Notes: a model not told the origin generated them from the letters alone. A DNA stretch of 64,000 nt from Flavobacterium hankyongi (GCF_036840915.1 NZ_CP085725.1:62001-126000); one strand, 5' to 3'. Counted from the first letter of the stretch, positions 38,841 to 48,091 are shown. Numbers and translations: made by a program.

Positions 38841-39740
38841 TTTTTTCCCTAGTTTATTTTGATTTATAATCAAAGCTTTTAATATAAAGGTAGGTAGGTT
38901 TAGTAAAACTTTTTTCTTTATTGGTAATTGTTCGTGGTTTATTTGAGAATACATTAAATTAAAATGTTCTTTGTTTCCATAAATTTTAGCTTTTATAGCG
39001 TCTGAAAAACGATTGTAATCTAAAAATGTTTTTAACGATAAATTCTTTTGTTCTAAATCTTTAAAAGCACTGTAATTTAAGCTTTTGCCAAAATCTTTAA
39101 TCTGTCTGGACAATCCTTTTTCGTCATAATTGTATCGAACTAAAATAGAATTGATAAATAAAATAGAGTAGTGTAAGCCTATTCTGATCCAAAGATCAGT
39201 ATCTTCTCCAGTTTTCATTTTTTCATCAAAATGGCCAACTTTTTCGAAAACAGTCTTATGTATAGCAACCGCCGAAGTAAATAGTATAGATTGTTTTAAA
39301 CTGGCTTCAAAGTAATTAAATAATTGAGTATTTCTTTCTTGATTGATAGCGTAAACTGCAGGAGAAATTATTTTTGAAGTTTGAATTTCGATGGCACAAG
39401 AGAAAACTTTTTGTTCAGAATGATATTGTATTGTATTGTGAAACTGAGTTAAAAATTCAGGATACCAATAATCATCCGCATCCAGAAAACAGATATAGTT
39501 TGAACTTGCTTTCTCAATTCCAAAATTTCTTGCAGAAGAGACACCTCCATTCGTTTTATAGAAATACTTTATTCTAGAATCTTTAAAACTTAAAACTTTT
39601 GCTTCACTTTTATCTGTCGACCCATCATTTACTATAATGATTTCAAAATCATTGAAAGTCTGATTCAAAACACTTCTTAAAGTACTCTCAATGAATTCTT
39701 CTTTATTGTATAGCGGAATAACGACTGAAAAAAAAGGCAT
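38826..39740 (-). CDS. GT2-family glycosyltransferase
   Basis: 304 residues. GT-A fold start FSVVIPLYNKEEFIESTLRSVLNQTFNDFEIIIVNDGSTDKS, then FLDADDYWYPE (DxD motif, about 88-92) and GEDTDLWIRIG (catalytic-base ED). Ordinary capsule/O-antigen transferase. Lies eight bases downstream of the next minus-strand transferase. Confidence 0.9.
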   Translation of the reverse strand: MPFFSVVIPLYNKEEFIESTLRSVLNQTFNDFEIIIVNDGSTDKSEAKVLSFKDSRIKYFYKTNGGVSSARNFGIEKASSNYICFLDADDYWYPEFLTQFHNTIQYHSEQKVFSCAIEIQTSKIISPAVYAINQERNTQLFNYFEASLKQSILFTSAVAIHKTVFEKVGHFDEKMKTGEDTDLWIRIGLHYSILFINSILVRYNYDEKGLSRQIKDFGKSLNYSAFKDLEQKNLSLKTFLDYNRFSDAIKAKIYGNKEHFNLMYSQINHEQLPIKKKVLLNLPTFILKALIINQNKLGKKSFFK

Positions 39741-39748
39741 TTTTTTAA

Positions 39749-40636
39749 TTATTTTAAGTTACAAATGTATCCTAAACGATATAAATCGAATGCAAGGATA
39801 CTTGGTTTTGAACTCAATATTCTTTTTTTAAGAAAAGGTTCACTCAATCTAAATAAAAAGGAAATAATAATATTCAGTTTTGATTTGTGAAAAAAATTAT
39901 AGTTTTTAATTAATGAGTCAAAATTATTTATTCCAGGTTCATTTTTAAGTAATTTAATACGTGAGTCAATGGAATTGATTGATTTATTAAAAAAAACTTC
40001 ATTGTCTTCCAGACCCAAATGATAAATTGGATTGTCAATATGCTTAATGGTTACTTTGTTTTTAAAAAGTTGAAAAGCAAAATAATTGTCTAATCCATAA
40101 ATATTATTTGGATATGGATAGTTGTATTTTAAAAAAATATCTTTTTGAATTAAAATATTCCCTGATAATATATTTTTATGAGGAAATTTATTTCGTAAAT
40201 CTGCCGCTTTTTCTTCTCTTTTTTTTCCATAAGTGTATCTGAATACTTTATTTTTTTGTGTTTTTTTGTTTTCATATGCACATCCACCTATTATAACATC
40301 AAAACTATTATCTTTAATTTCATTGATATACTTTTCTATGAAAGAAATATCTTTTGGTATTACATCTGCATCTAAAAAAAGTAACCATTCATATTTTGCA
40401 TTATTTGCTAAAATTCCTCTCGAAAATGTTCTTCCATTATTGATGTTGCTTTCTGTATATGAACAATTTTCTAAATTGTTGATAGATCTATTTTCTTCAA
40501 TGATTTTTTTGTTGGTTGAGCAATCATCCAAAACCAATATTTCGTAAAGAATTTCGATACCTTGTGCTTGATTGCTCAGCTCTTTAACTAAGCTCAAAGC
40601 ACTGTGGTTATAAGTAGGAATAAGTATCGAAATCAT
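39749..40636 (-). CDS. GT2-family glycosyltransferase
   Basis: 295 residues. ISILIPTYNHSALSLVKELSNQ, LVLDDCSTNKK, and WLLFLDADVIPKD with the DxD metal site (about 92-96); later GLDNYFAFQLF in the position of the catalytic base. First gene of a two-gene minus-strand unit with the transferase at 38826. Confidence 0.88.
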   Translation of the reverse strand: MISILIPTYNHSALSLVKELSNQAQGIEILYEILVLDDCSTNKKIIEENRSINNLENCSYTESNINNGRTFSRGILANNAKYEWLLFLDADVIPKDISFIEKYINEIKDNSFDVIIGGCAYENKKTQKNKVFRYTYGKKREEKAADLRNKFPHKNILSGNILIQKDIFLKYNYPYPNNIYGLDNYFAFQLFKNKVTIKHIDNPIYHLGLEDNEVFFNKSINSIDSRIKLLKNEPGINNFDSLIKNYNFFHKSKLNIIISFLFRLSEPFLKKRILSSKPSILAFDLYRLGYICNLK

Positions 40637-40717
40637 ATTTGAAATTTATGCTGCAATTTATTTATAATATATTTAAAAATCTATTTTATTAGAATACTAT
40701 ATTTGTAAAAAAAACTT

Positions 40718-41533
40718 ATGACTAGAGAGGATTTGTCGGCATTAATTGTTGAAAAAATAGAGAAAGAAAAAAAGTCTTTGTCAGAAAGTTTTCATAAATC
40801 TTCTAATAAAATAGGTTTCTTTTTTTTAGATGATCTTCTTCCTTCACATATTGTAGATGAAATTTATTCTTCATTTCCCAATTCTGAAATAATGAAACTC
40901 AAAAAAAGCATTAGAGAGTTTAAATATGTTTCTGCACAAATGGATGAGCTTAACCCTTTACTAGAAGAAATAATATTTGCTTTTCAAGATGAGCGAGTGG
41001 TCAAACTTATTGGAGAAATTTGCGGAGTTAACGATTTGCATCCTGACGAAAAGTTATATGCAGGAGGGATTTCGATGATGGGTAAAAATCACTTTCTTAA
41101 CCCTCATTTAGATAATTCACATGATAAGGATAGAAGTCGTTGGAGAATTTTAAATGTTTTATTTTATGTCTCACCTGATTGGACTATTGAAAATGGTGGA
41201 AATTTAGAGTTATGGCCAGATGGATTGAATAATAGTCAAATTACTATTGAAAGTAAATTCAATCGCTTGGTAGTAATGGCAACACATAATAATTCTCTAC
41301 ATTCTGTTTCAAAGGTAGTAGTTGACAAATCAAGATGTTGTGTATCTAACTACTATTTTTCAGACAACCCTTTGTTGCCTTCAGATACTTATCATGTTAC
41401 TAGTTTTAGAGCTAGACCCAATAATAAATTGACTGATGTATTTTTGCGCCTTGATACAATGATTAGAGGGGGGATAAGAAAAATTGTGAAGAAAGGATTA
41501 ATAAAGAATCCACATTATTATAAAAAAAAGTAA
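40718..41533 (+). CDS. 2-oxoglutarate/Fe(II)-dependent oxygenase (prolyl 4-hydroxylase type)
   Basis: 271 residues. The double-stranded beta-helix carries NPHLDNSHDKDR (HxD iron ligands, about 125-127), a central VLFYVSPDW...NGGNLELW, and MATHNNSLHSVSKV with the distal His (about 190). The following basic residues (KSRCCVSNYYFSD) would bind 2-oxoglutarate. Position at the end of the sugar locus suggests hydroxylation of a surface glycan or its carrier, which is inference. Confidence 0.82.
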   Translation: MTREDLSALIVEKIEKEKKSLSESFHKSSNKIGFFFLDDLLPSHIVDEIYSSFPNSEIMKLKKSIREFKYVSAQMDELNPLLEEIIFAFQDERVVKLIGEICGVNDLHPDEKLYAGGISMMGKNHFLNPHLDNSHDKDRSRWRILNVLFYVSPDWTIENGGNLELWPDGLNNSQITIESKFNRLVVMATHNNSLHSVSKVVVDKSRCCVSNYYFSDNPLLPSDTYHVTSFRARPNNKLTDVFLRLDTMIRGGIRKIVKKGLIKNPHYYKKK

Positions 41534-41535
41534 AA

Positions 41536-42009
41536 CTACTGATGATGGTAAGGCTCGTTTCGCAGTATAGTGAATCCACGATACAATTGCTCTATAAAAA
41601 ACAAGCGAACCATTTGGTGAGAAAATGTCATAGCAGATAAAGAAATTTTGCCATTTGCTTTTTTATACACTTCTTCACTAAAGCCATATGGACCGCCAAT
41701 TACAAATACCAGTGTCTTAATGCCTGAATTCATTTTTTTCTGTAATTCTTCTGAAAATGTCACACTTGAAAATGTTTTACCATTTTCATCTAATAAAATA
41801 AGCTGATCGGTATTCGATATTTTAGATAGGATTATTTCTCCTTCTTTTTCTTTTTGTTGAGCTTCTGAAAGATTCTTTACATTCTTAATGTCAGGAATTA
41901 TTTCTAAATCAAACTTTATATAAAAGGAAAGCCTTTTAGTATAATCATCAATGAGAGATTGTAAAGCTTTATTATCTGTTTTACCTATTGCTAAAAGTTT
42001 AATATTCAT
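41536..42009 (-). CDS. rlmH: 23S rRNA (pseudouridine1915-N3)-methyltransferase RlmH
   Basis: 157 residues, family length. SPOUT motifs LILLDENGKTFSS (about 75), LVFVIGGPYGFSEEVY (about 104) and LSAMTFSHQMVRLFFIEQLYRGFTILRNEPYHH at the C-terminus are diagnostic. Acts on the 70S ribosome. Only two bases separate its stop from the convergent oxygenase stop. Confidence 0.96.
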   Translation of the reverse strand: MNIKLLAIGKTDNKALQSLIDDYTKRLSFYIKFDLEIIPDIKNVKNLSEAQQKEKEGEIILSKISNTDQLILLDENGKTFSSVTFSEELQKKMNSGIKTLVFVIGGPYGFSEEVYKKANGKISLSAMTFSHQMVRLFFIEQLYRGFTILRNEPYHHQ

Positions 42010-42170
42010 TTCCTTTATTTTCTAGCAAATTTAGCAAGTTAAACATGATTTTACTTTAGTATCAATTTTTAATTTATAAGACTGTGATTAAATGTTTTAA
42101 AAATTAATAAAAATTTATTGTTTTTCAATAAAAATTTACTGATATTTGCTTTGTAATTTTACAATTTGCA

Positions 42171-42710
42171 GTGACGAAATCAAGAACAAAACAAATTTTA
42201 AAAGTGATGAATGTTGTTTCGTGGATAATATTCATAGGATTATGTGTAGAAGCGGGATCGTTTATTTTCAATGCAGTTTTTTCTGTATGTATAAATCCTT
42301 ATGCGGCTCATTATTTTAAATTAAGAGAATTGTTGGATTATGATTACGGTTATTTTATAGTTGTTTTGATCTTTTCATGTATTGCAGCAACGTTAAAAGC
42401 AATTCTTTTTTATTTGATAGTAAAGGTTTTGCATGAAAGAAAAATTAATATTGAAGCTCCCTTTACAGAAGAATTGATTAAGTATTTGTCTAAAATGTCG
42501 TATGTAATTTTAGGAATTGCTATTTTTTCATTTTGGGGGCAAAAATATTTAGGATGGATAGCTTCAAAAGGAATAAAAATGTCTGATACTGAATTGTTGA
42601 GAATTAGTGGGGCAGATGTTTGGTTCTTTATGTTTATTACTCTTTATATAATAGTTCTTATTTTTAAGAGAGGAGTTGAGATGCAATTTGAAAACGAATT
42701 AACAATTTAG
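42171..42710 (+). CDS. DUF2975 family membrane protein
   Basis: 179 residues from a GTG start, four membrane helices (about 15-35, 57-80, 105-122, 145-165). Charged loops and the C-terminal LIFKRGVEMQFENELTI match DUF2975. Followed after two bases by a small XRE regulator, the usual arrangement for this family. Function unknown. Confidence 0.75.
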   Translation: MTKSRTKQILKVMNVVSWIIFIGLCVEAGSFIFNAVFSVCINPYAAHYFKLRELLDYDYGYFIVVLIFSCIAATLKAILFYLIVKVLHERKINIEAPFTEELIKYLSKMSYVILGIAIFSFWGQKYLGWIASKGIKMSDTELLRISGADVWFFMFITLYIIVLIFKRGVEMQFENELTI

Positions 42711-42712
42711 TT

Positions 42713-42919
42713 ATGCCAATAGTAGTGAATTTAGATGTTATGATGGCAAAGAGAAAAATGTCATTAAACGAACTTTCAGAAAAAGTAGATTTGACGTTAT
42801 CTAATCTTTCAATATTAAAAACAGGAAAGGCAAAAGCAATACGATTTAGCACTTTAGAAGCTATTTGTAAAGTTTTAGATTGTCAACCAGGAGATATATT
42901 AGAGTTTAAAGATGTTTAA
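42713..42919 (+). CDS. Small XRE/Cro-type HTH regulator (YozG-like)
   Basis: 68 residues: a single helix-turn-helix (MSLNELSEKVDLTLSNLSILKTGKAKAIRFSTLEAICKVLDC) ending QPGDILEFK. This compact type accompanies DUF2975 membrane proteins in many Firmicutes and Bacteroidota and is assumed to regulate the pair. Confidence 0.85.
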   Translation: MPIVVNLDVMMAKRKMSLNELSEKVDLTLSNLSILKTGKAKAIRFSTLEAICKVLDCQPGDILEFKDV

Positions 42920-42942
42920 AACATCTTTAAACTCTTTTTAAA

Positions 42943-43356
42943 TTATTTTGCAGGTTCCCAAAGTTCAATTTTATTTCCATCTACATCCATAATATGAACA
43001 AACTTTCCATAATCATAAGATGCAATTTCGTCAAGTATTGTAACTCCTTTCTCTTGGAGACTTTTAACTAACGATTCGATATTTTGAACAGTGTAATTTA
43101 CCATGAATTCTTTTTTTGATGGTGCAAAATAGTCACTACCGTTTTTAAATGGACTCCATTGTAATGAATTTATTTCTTCAGGACGTTCTAAATTTCTTGT
43201 CTGAAAAGTTGATCCCCAATCGTTTATTTCAAATCCTAAATTTTTTGCATACCATTCTCTTGTTTCTTTTGGATTGTCAGAAAAAAAGAATACACCACCA
43301 ATACCTGTTACTTTTGGGGTTACTTTACTTGATGAATTGTTTGTTGAGTCTTCCAT
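42943..43356 (-). CDS. VOC-superfamily (glyoxalase-like) protein
   Basis: 137 residues: GIGGVFFFSDNPKETREWYAKNLGF, the paired beta-alpha-beta unit, and VHIMDVDGNKIELWEP near the C-terminus with the metal-binding Glu. May be a metalloenzyme or a drug-binding protein; substrate unknown. Confidence 0.85.
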   Translation of the reverse strand: MEDSTNNSSSKVTPKVTGIGGVFFFSDNPKETREWYAKNLGFEINDWGSTFQTRNLERPEEINSLQWSPFKNGSDYFAPSKKEFMVNYTVQNIESLVKSLQEKGVTILDEIASYDYGKFVHIMDVDGNKIELWEPAK

Positions 43357-43448
43357 GTTAATGTTTTTTGTTCTAATTGTTCTATTAAGATTGTAACTAA
43401 ATATATAAAAAAACTTTAAACTTTATTTGAATGCCTTTTTTATAACTA

Positions 43449-43571
43449 CTACTTTGTGTATGTTTTCTCTTTTTTAATTATTTCGTAAACAAATTCATCA
43501 GCATACAATTCTTTCATTTTTGCATATCGTTTTTTATTCTGATTTACTTTTTTAGCTGATTTGTATTTCAT
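43449..43571 (-). CDS. Possible 40-residue small ORF
   Basis: ATG at 43571 to TAG at 43449, product rich in Lys and Tyr (MKYKSAKKVNQNKKRYAKMK...). No family or clear ribosome-binding site; it may be a fragment of an old gene. It is the only coding-like signal I see in the 488-base gap from 43357 to 43844, which is otherwise AT-rich without obvious structure. Confidence 0.2.
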   Translation of the reverse strand: MKYKSAKKVNQNKKRYAKMKELYADEFVYEIIKKEKTYTK

Positions 43572-43844
43572 TCTATCTCAATCATTTTTTCTTAAAAATC
43601 TCGCATCAGAATGTGTCTTTCTAAAGATTCGCTATTCTTGAGGTAAACATACAAGTGATGCTGAATTTAATCTAAAATTCCATTCAATGAATTTCTGTAT
43701 CGTTTAAAAAAAACTGCTTGCTTTTCAATTCTTTGATTTCTATTATAATAATATTTGTGTTTAATTAACCCAAAGTCTTTTTTAAATTCTTATTCATTAT
43801 CATAAATTATATCAATATAAAACTACTTTTAGCGGTTTGTGTTT

Positions 43845-45173
43845 TTATTGATTATCTTTCATTACAGTTTCTTTTACACCTCCTTTAGTCAAAATTATTG
43901 AACTATAAACACCTTTCTTGTCTTCAATAAATTCAATTGTTCTGTCGTTATTATCAGCTCTAAAAAATTTTGTTTTTGTTTCTGGTAAAAGCTCCATTTC
44001 TGAACTATTGAAATATAATTTACCATTTAATTTGATGATTTTGTTTTTTCCATATTTACCTACATATTTATCATATATCGTGGTATCAATTTTAGTTTGG
44101 TAATGTTTATAAGGAAGTTCTACGACTTTTTGTAAAGCAATTGCCGATAACCCATAACCTATAATATGAGAAAAGGATTCATTATTTGAAAGTACAGTTA
44201 CAAAAATTTTATCATCAGTGTATCGGTTAAATGAAGTCATTGTGCCAAAAAAACCACCGTCATGAGCAATTAGTTGATGTCCATGATTATAAAATGGATT
44301 TATCATAAATCCATAACCCCAATTTTCGTTGCTATATGAAGTAAACATTGCCTTTTTTGATTCTGCCGACAAGATTGTAGTTCCATAAAGGGATTTGTCC
44401 CATAATGCTAAATCTTCAACAGTAGAATAAACACCATCATGACCAATATTAAACGTCCAATTAATATAAGGATTGTGTACTAGTCCTTTTTCTGTAAGAT
44501 GATAAACCTTTGCTTTTTTTAGAATTATCGAATCATTATTACTTATTCCTGTGTTTTTCATTCCTACTTTTTCAAATATATTTTTATTTAAAAAATTGGC
44601 ATACTTTTCACCTGATGCTTTTTCTATAATCTTACCCAATAAGTAATAACCTATATTGCTGTAAGCCGTTTTTGTTCCTGGTGGAAATTCATAAGGAATT
44701 TTTTTAATTTCATAATAGGCAGAATCTGCTGAAATAGTACTTATTGCCAACTCCTTAAAACCTAATGCAAGTCCTGATGAATGAGATAATAGCATATGAA
44801 CTGATACACTATCTGCTTTTGGGTAATCAGGTAAAAATTTATTTAGTTTATCATTTAGTGATAATTTTCCTTTTTCTACCAATATAAGAATAGCCGCAGC
44901 CGTAAATTGTTTTGTTACAGATGCCAACTGAAATTTTGTATCAATAGTGTTTTTAACATTCCATTCATAGTCAGCCAATCCGTAGGCTTTTTTTAATAAA
45001 ATTGAACCATTTTTTGAGACAAGAACAGTTCCGCTAAAATTATTGACATCGACTTGTGCTTGCATATATTTTGCAAGATCAGTTGATATATTTTTTTGTC
45101 CAAAAATTAATGTTGGAAGAAAAATGATTATAAAAAACAATCTCGATATAGTTATTTGATGTGCTTTTTTCAT
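43845..45173 (-). CDS. Secreted serine hydrolase (class C beta-lactamase-related)
   Basis: About 442 residues from the ATG at 45173, one base after the marR-type stop; the frame runs further upstream into that gene. Signal peptide RLFFIIIFLPTLIFGQ. Catalytic motifs SVTK (SxxK, about residue 84 of the mature-type numbering), YSN (YxN) and HDGG (HxG). A C-terminal lipocalin-like extension (KYVGKYGKNKIIKLNGKLYF) is present. Family members are D-amino-acid/peptide esterases or carboxypeptidases rather than true beta-lactamases. Confidence 0.88.
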   Translation of the reverse strand: MKKAHQITISRLFFIIIFLPTLIFGQKNISTDLAKYMQAQVDVNNFSGTVLVSKNGSILLKKAYGLADYEWNVKNTIDTKFQLASVTKQFTAAAILILVEKGKLSLNDKLNKFLPDYPKADSVSVHMLLSHSSGLALGFKELAISTISADSAYYEIKKIPYEFPPGTKTAYSNIGYYLLGKIIEKASGEKYANFLNKNIFEKVGMKNTGISNNDSIILKKAKVYHLTEKGLVHNPYINWTFNIGHDGVYSTVEDLALWDKSLYGTTILSAESKKAMFTSYSNENWGYGFMINPFYNHGHQLIAHDGGFFGTMTSFNRYTDDKIFVTVLSNNESFSHIIGYGLSAIALQKVVELPYKHYQTKIDTTIYDKYVGKYGKNKIIKLNGKLYFNSSEMELLPETKTKFFRADNNDRTIEFIEDKKGVYSSIILTKGGVKETVMKDNQ

Positions 45174-45174
45174 T

Positions 45175-45612
45175 TTATTTTCTACAGTTTGAAAGTATTT
45201 TAATAAGTATTTTATCCAATGATTCAATTTCATTGTCTGTTAATCCTTTAAGAGCATCTTGTCTGTTTTTGTTTATTACAGGTGTTAGCAACTGAATTGT
45301 TTTTTTTCCTTTCTCTGTTATTTCAAGGTCAAATTTTCTTCTGTCCAATTCGTTTATTTTTCTTGTCAGATATTCTTTTTTTACCATAAGTTCAATAATT
45401 CTAGTAATTGAAGTATTGTCTTTGAAAATCATTTCGGCTATTTCTTTTTGAGAATAATGAGGATTTTTATTAAGCACAATTAATAACAAACATTGGTCAA
45501 CTGTTATATCATTTACTATTTTCCTTATGTTCTTCTGTGAAATTTTTCTATATTCTTTTATTGTTTGTTCAATTGTATAAAGAACGGTTCCTGTTGGATT
45601 GTTTTTTGTCAT
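45175..45612 (-). CDS. MarR-family transcriptional regulator
   Basis: 145 residues. Winged helix: HYSQKEIAEMIFKDNTSITRIIELMVKKEYLTRKINELDRRKFDLEITEKGKK (about 55-108), with the DRR wing motif. Two bases upstream of the serine hydrolase gene and probably controls it. A 12-bp perfect palindrome just upstream is a candidate operator. Confidence 0.9.
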   Translation of the reverse strand: MTKNNPTGTVLYTIEQTIKEYRKISQKNIRKIVNDITVDQCLLLIVLNKNPHYSQKEIAEMIFKDNTSITRIIELMVKKEYLTRKINELDRRKFDLEITEKGKKTIQLLTPVINKNRQDALKGLTDNEIESLDKILIKILSNCRK

Positions 45613-45628
45613 ATTAAATTAATTGATA

Positions 45629-45640
45629 CAATTATAATTG
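45629..45640. promoter_or_regulatory. Candidate MarR operator
   Basis: Perfect palindrome CAATTATAATTG, flanked by two direct TTGATA copies, 17 bases upstream of the marR-type ATG. AT-rich palindromes at this place are typical of MarR autoregulation; binding is inferred. Confidence 0.4.
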
Positions 45641-45740
45641 ATATAAATATAGTTGTTGCGTCAATTATATAAAAATAATTTAACAATTTATTTTAAAACA
45701 AGTTTTTTAAATTGAATTATTTAGTGAGGAGGTATTACTG

Positions 45741-45870
45741 ATAACTTTTCAGGGCTTTATGCTAGTGAGGATTTTTAGCACAAACGTTCAATAGAAGTAC
45801 TGCTGTTCAACCTTGCACAAATGCTCAATCGAGGCGCTTTAGCCCCGCTTTTGGTAAACCCTTGTTAGCG
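45741..45870 (-). repeat. attC-like site 1 (degenerate, left end of the array)
   Basis: Left end ATAACTTTTCAGGGCTTTA, right end GGTAAACCCTTGTTAGCGG. The inner stem is weak (AGGGCTTTA with TAAACCCT), and the right core GTTAGCGGCAGGCAG matches the reversed left end of site 2 at 11 of 15 positions. Its degeneration fits the oldest end of an array read leftward. Confidence 0.55.
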
Positions 45871-45899
45871 GCAGGCAGTTCTGTAATTAATTGTTTTTT

Positions 45900-46388
45900 T
45901 CATTTAGTTTCTAATGATTTATTGTCTATTGTCAATTTTTTTAATAAGGTAATTTGTCCTAAATGGTAATAACTGTGTTCTATAACTCCTTCAATGTTCC
46001 GCAAAAATGTTCCATATTTTTCATCAATAAAAGGCTTGTCAAATTGTTGGTCATCCATTTGTTCTACTCTATCTGCAAACTTTTCTGAATTGGTTAAAAA
46101 GTCGGTAACTAATTCATTCCAATCTGTTTCGGAAGTAATTGGTGGAAGGTCAAAACTGTATTTATCGCTAATTTCAAGTTTTCCATTTTCAAAAGCTTTT
46201 AATAGTCCTGCCAAATAATAGTTTATGTGGTAAATCAAAGCTGCAATAGTATTTAAATTGCCAATTTTTTGTGTCGCCTGTTGCCAATTTACGCTTTGTA
46301 TCTGCTCTCTGTAATTTGTGTAGGCAATCCAACGTCCGTTCAGTAAAACTTCTCTTAGTCGGCTCGCAATCATTATATTTCTTGTCAT
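45900..46388 (-). CDS. DinB-like/DUF1572 family protein (cassette gene)
   Basis: About 162 residues from ATG 46388; alternative starts at 46430 and 46373. Four-helix bundle pattern with His residues placed as in DinB metal sites: IAALIYHINYYLAGLL, then GVIEHSYYHLGQITLL. Such proteins are predicted metal-dependent thiol or stress enzymes. It lies between attC-like sites 1 and 2 and is the leftmost cassette gene. Confidence 0.75.
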   Translation of the reverse strand: MTRNIMIASRLREVLLNGRWIAYTNYREQIQSVNWQQATQKIGNLNTIAALIYHINYYLAGLLKAFENGKLEISDKYSFDLPPITSETDWNELVTDFLTNSEKFADRVEQMDDQQFDKPFIDEKYGTFLRNIEGVIEHSYYHLGQITLLKKLTIDNKSLETK

Positions 46389-46464
46389 TATGTTTAACGT
46401 ATTTATTGTTTTCGGCTTCAGCTTAGTCAATCAGATTTTTATTTTGCTGTGTGTTGGTCTTCTT

Positions 46465-46604
46465 GCAGTTAACGTTCGTTTTGAGGCTTCAAGAACTGGC
46501 GAACTTCGTAACCGCTTAATTTTCCACTAAGATAATATTTCTTGTGAAACGTGAACTTGAATTTACTACAAAATTCGCAATTGCGCCAAACGCTTTTTGT
46601 GCGT
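46465..46604 (-). repeat. attC-like site 2 (degenerate)
   Basis: Left CAGTTAACGTTCG..., right TTGCGCCAAACGCTTTTTGTGCG. The central part (AAGATAATATTTCTTGTGAAACG, here split) is shared with sites 7 and 12. The right core has lost its GTT, and no complementarity with site 3 remains. The 3' end of the neighbouring broken gene reads into it. Confidence 0.6.
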
Positions 46605-47170
46605 TCGTTTTTTTATTTTTTTTAAACATATTTTCATAGTGTTCAACATGATGAGGAAATTCTTCCTCGTAAAATGGGTAACTTATTCCCAAAATTGAGA
46701 TTTTGTATCCTTCATCTTTTATACCCGTAATTGCGTTTCCAGCAACTCCTTTTATTTCAAGTCCATGCTGTCTGAATACTTTTAATTCTGATATAACTTG
46801 AGTATCAATAAATTCAAATTCTGGGTCGTCAGTATTTATTGCAATATTATTTTTCAAGCAGTATTCTTTGAAGAATTCGTAAGGCGTTTCAATTCCATTG
46901 AATTCAATAGTCCAAATGCAACTCCCATTCGTGCGTCTGCTTTTTCGAGTTTTGAAGTTCCAATTTCTTTGTCTCCTAAAACTACTTTATAGGTTTTACA
47001 GCTATTTAGTCCTTTTCGTTGTAAAAATCTAAATAATAGTCAGAAGCAAGGCATTCGAATGTCTCGTCTTTAAAAAAGAATATGAAATGTTTTCTGTCCG
47101 AATTATCGTTTTGAATTCTCTTAATTGGATTCGGTAATTTTCTATCTAATCCATTTTTAATTTCATAAAA
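46516..47170 (-). pseudogene. Frameshifted cassette gene, unknown family
   Basis: Reading leftward from about 47170, one protein can be pieced together from several frames. The pieces are FYEIKNGLDRKLPNPIK, then HFIFFFKDETFECLASDYYLDF, a shift to LNSCKTYKVVLGDKEIGTSK and a second shift to TIEFNGIETPYEFFKEYCLK. It then joins the open segment at 46857 (NNIAINTDDPEFEFIDTQV). At least two frameshifts disrupt it. The last 30 or so residues of the open segment are encoded by attC-like site 2, not by the gene. Function unknown. Confidence 0.6.
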
Positions 47171-47176
47171 TTCTCC

Positions 47177-47554
47177 TCATTCTAATTCCGTTGGTTTAAT
47201 TCTATACTGATCATAGTAAAAGCCTTCGTCATTACAAGTATTCATAGAATATTCCGCACAGTTTTTAAATCGGACTTTAACTTTGTCGCCTTGATATTTG
47301 TCGAATTGGAAATGATTAAGATAAATATTCATTATTAAGTCAATTCCGTCCACTTTTAATTCAATTTCAGGTGAAACTGGGTCAGCGTTCCAATCTTTTG
47401 TTGTTTGGATATAGTCAATTTTTCGAGTTGGAATTTCCTCTACCTTTTTAGTTCCAAATATTTTATTTATCCAACTTAATTTCTTTTGTTTTTCAGGTTG
47501 TGGGACGTTATTTTTTATATAAATCTTCAATCTTTGAGTATTTTTTCTCCACAA
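47177..47554 (-). CDS. Hypothetical cassette protein, possibly the 3' half of a split gene
   Basis: Up to 125 residues, available starts only TTG, and 47 bases overlap the upstream frame. Soluble, beta-rich, with PRxKIDYIQTTKDWNADP-type sequence (TRKIDYIQTTKDWNADP) in the middle. It may be translated by coupling to the upstream gene or be its continuation after a frameshift near 47510. No family recognised. Confidence 0.45.
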   Translation of the reverse strand: MWRKNTQRLKIYIKNNVPQPEKQKKLSWINKIFGTKKVEEIPTRKIDYIQTTKDWNADPVSPEIELKVDGIDLIMNIYLNHFQFDKYQGDKVKVRFKNCAEYSMNTCNDEGFYYDQYRIKPTELE

Positions 47555-47924
47555 AATATTCTAAATATTTAATTGAATCGTTAAGGTTTAATGACCAAAA
47601 ATCATCAACAACCATTTTTTCAGATTCTCCAAGAAGGCCAAACAACACTTTAACTTTTTTTGGACGGTTATACCACAAAGAAAACATAAGCTTATTTTGG
47701 TCGTCATACATAGCGGTTAAACAAAAACTTTGTCCATTTTCAATGCATTTGAAATCTATTGAAGGATTATAGTAAACCTTTTCTCCAAGGGATTTCATGA
47801 AATTCAATTTTTCTTCCCAAGGATAATTTTGGGCAATTTCAAGCACTTCTTCTTCTGATAAATGTTGATTTTTATAATCGATTTCCTTTTTCTCGGGATG
47901 GCAGATAGAATACGTAAATGTCAT
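47508..47924 (-). CDS. Hypothetical cassette protein
   Basis: 138 residues, ATG 25 bases from the left core of attC-like site 3, as expected for the first gene of a cassette. Soluble, mixed alpha/beta, with HLSEEEVLEIAQNYPWEEKL near the N-terminus. No known domain seen. It could be fused to the following frame (see that entry). Confidence 0.55.
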   Translation of the reverse strand: MTFTYSICHPEKKEIDYKNQHLSEEEVLEIAQNYPWEEKLNFMKSLGEKVYYNPSIDFKCIENGQSFCLTAMYDDQNKLMFSLWYNRPKKVKVLFGLLGESEKMVVDDFWSLNLNDSIKYLEYFVEKKYSKIEDLYKK

Positions 47925-47948
47925 GTTTTACAGGGTTTTAAATAATGT

Positions 47949-48082
47949 TGCATAACGTTTCGCAGCTTGGCGACAGTAGCGAAGCCAGCGAAAGATTTAT
48001 TTTCTGTTAAAGATACACATTTTCGTAAAGAAAATTTAGAATTTAGAGCAAATTAGCTATTGCGCCAAACTGCTGTTGTGCG
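47949..48082 (-). repeat. attC-like site 3
   Basis: Left GCATAACGTTTCGCAGCTTGG, right GCGCCAAACTGCTGTTGTGCG (each written as top strand). Inner arms GCAGCTTGGCGaCAGTAGC and, reversed, GCAGTTTGGCGCAATAGC differ by one extra base, like the extrahelical base of attC sites. Right core GTTGTGCGTAGCTC equals the reversed left end of site 4 at 13 of 14 positions. Confidence 0.8.
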
Positions 48083-48091
48083 TAGCTCTTG

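Noticed and set aside
43845..45612. Serine hydrolase and marR genes as a further array cassette
   Set aside because: No attC-like site is seen at their left side (43.4-43.8 kb), and the left end of site 1 has no complementary partner there.
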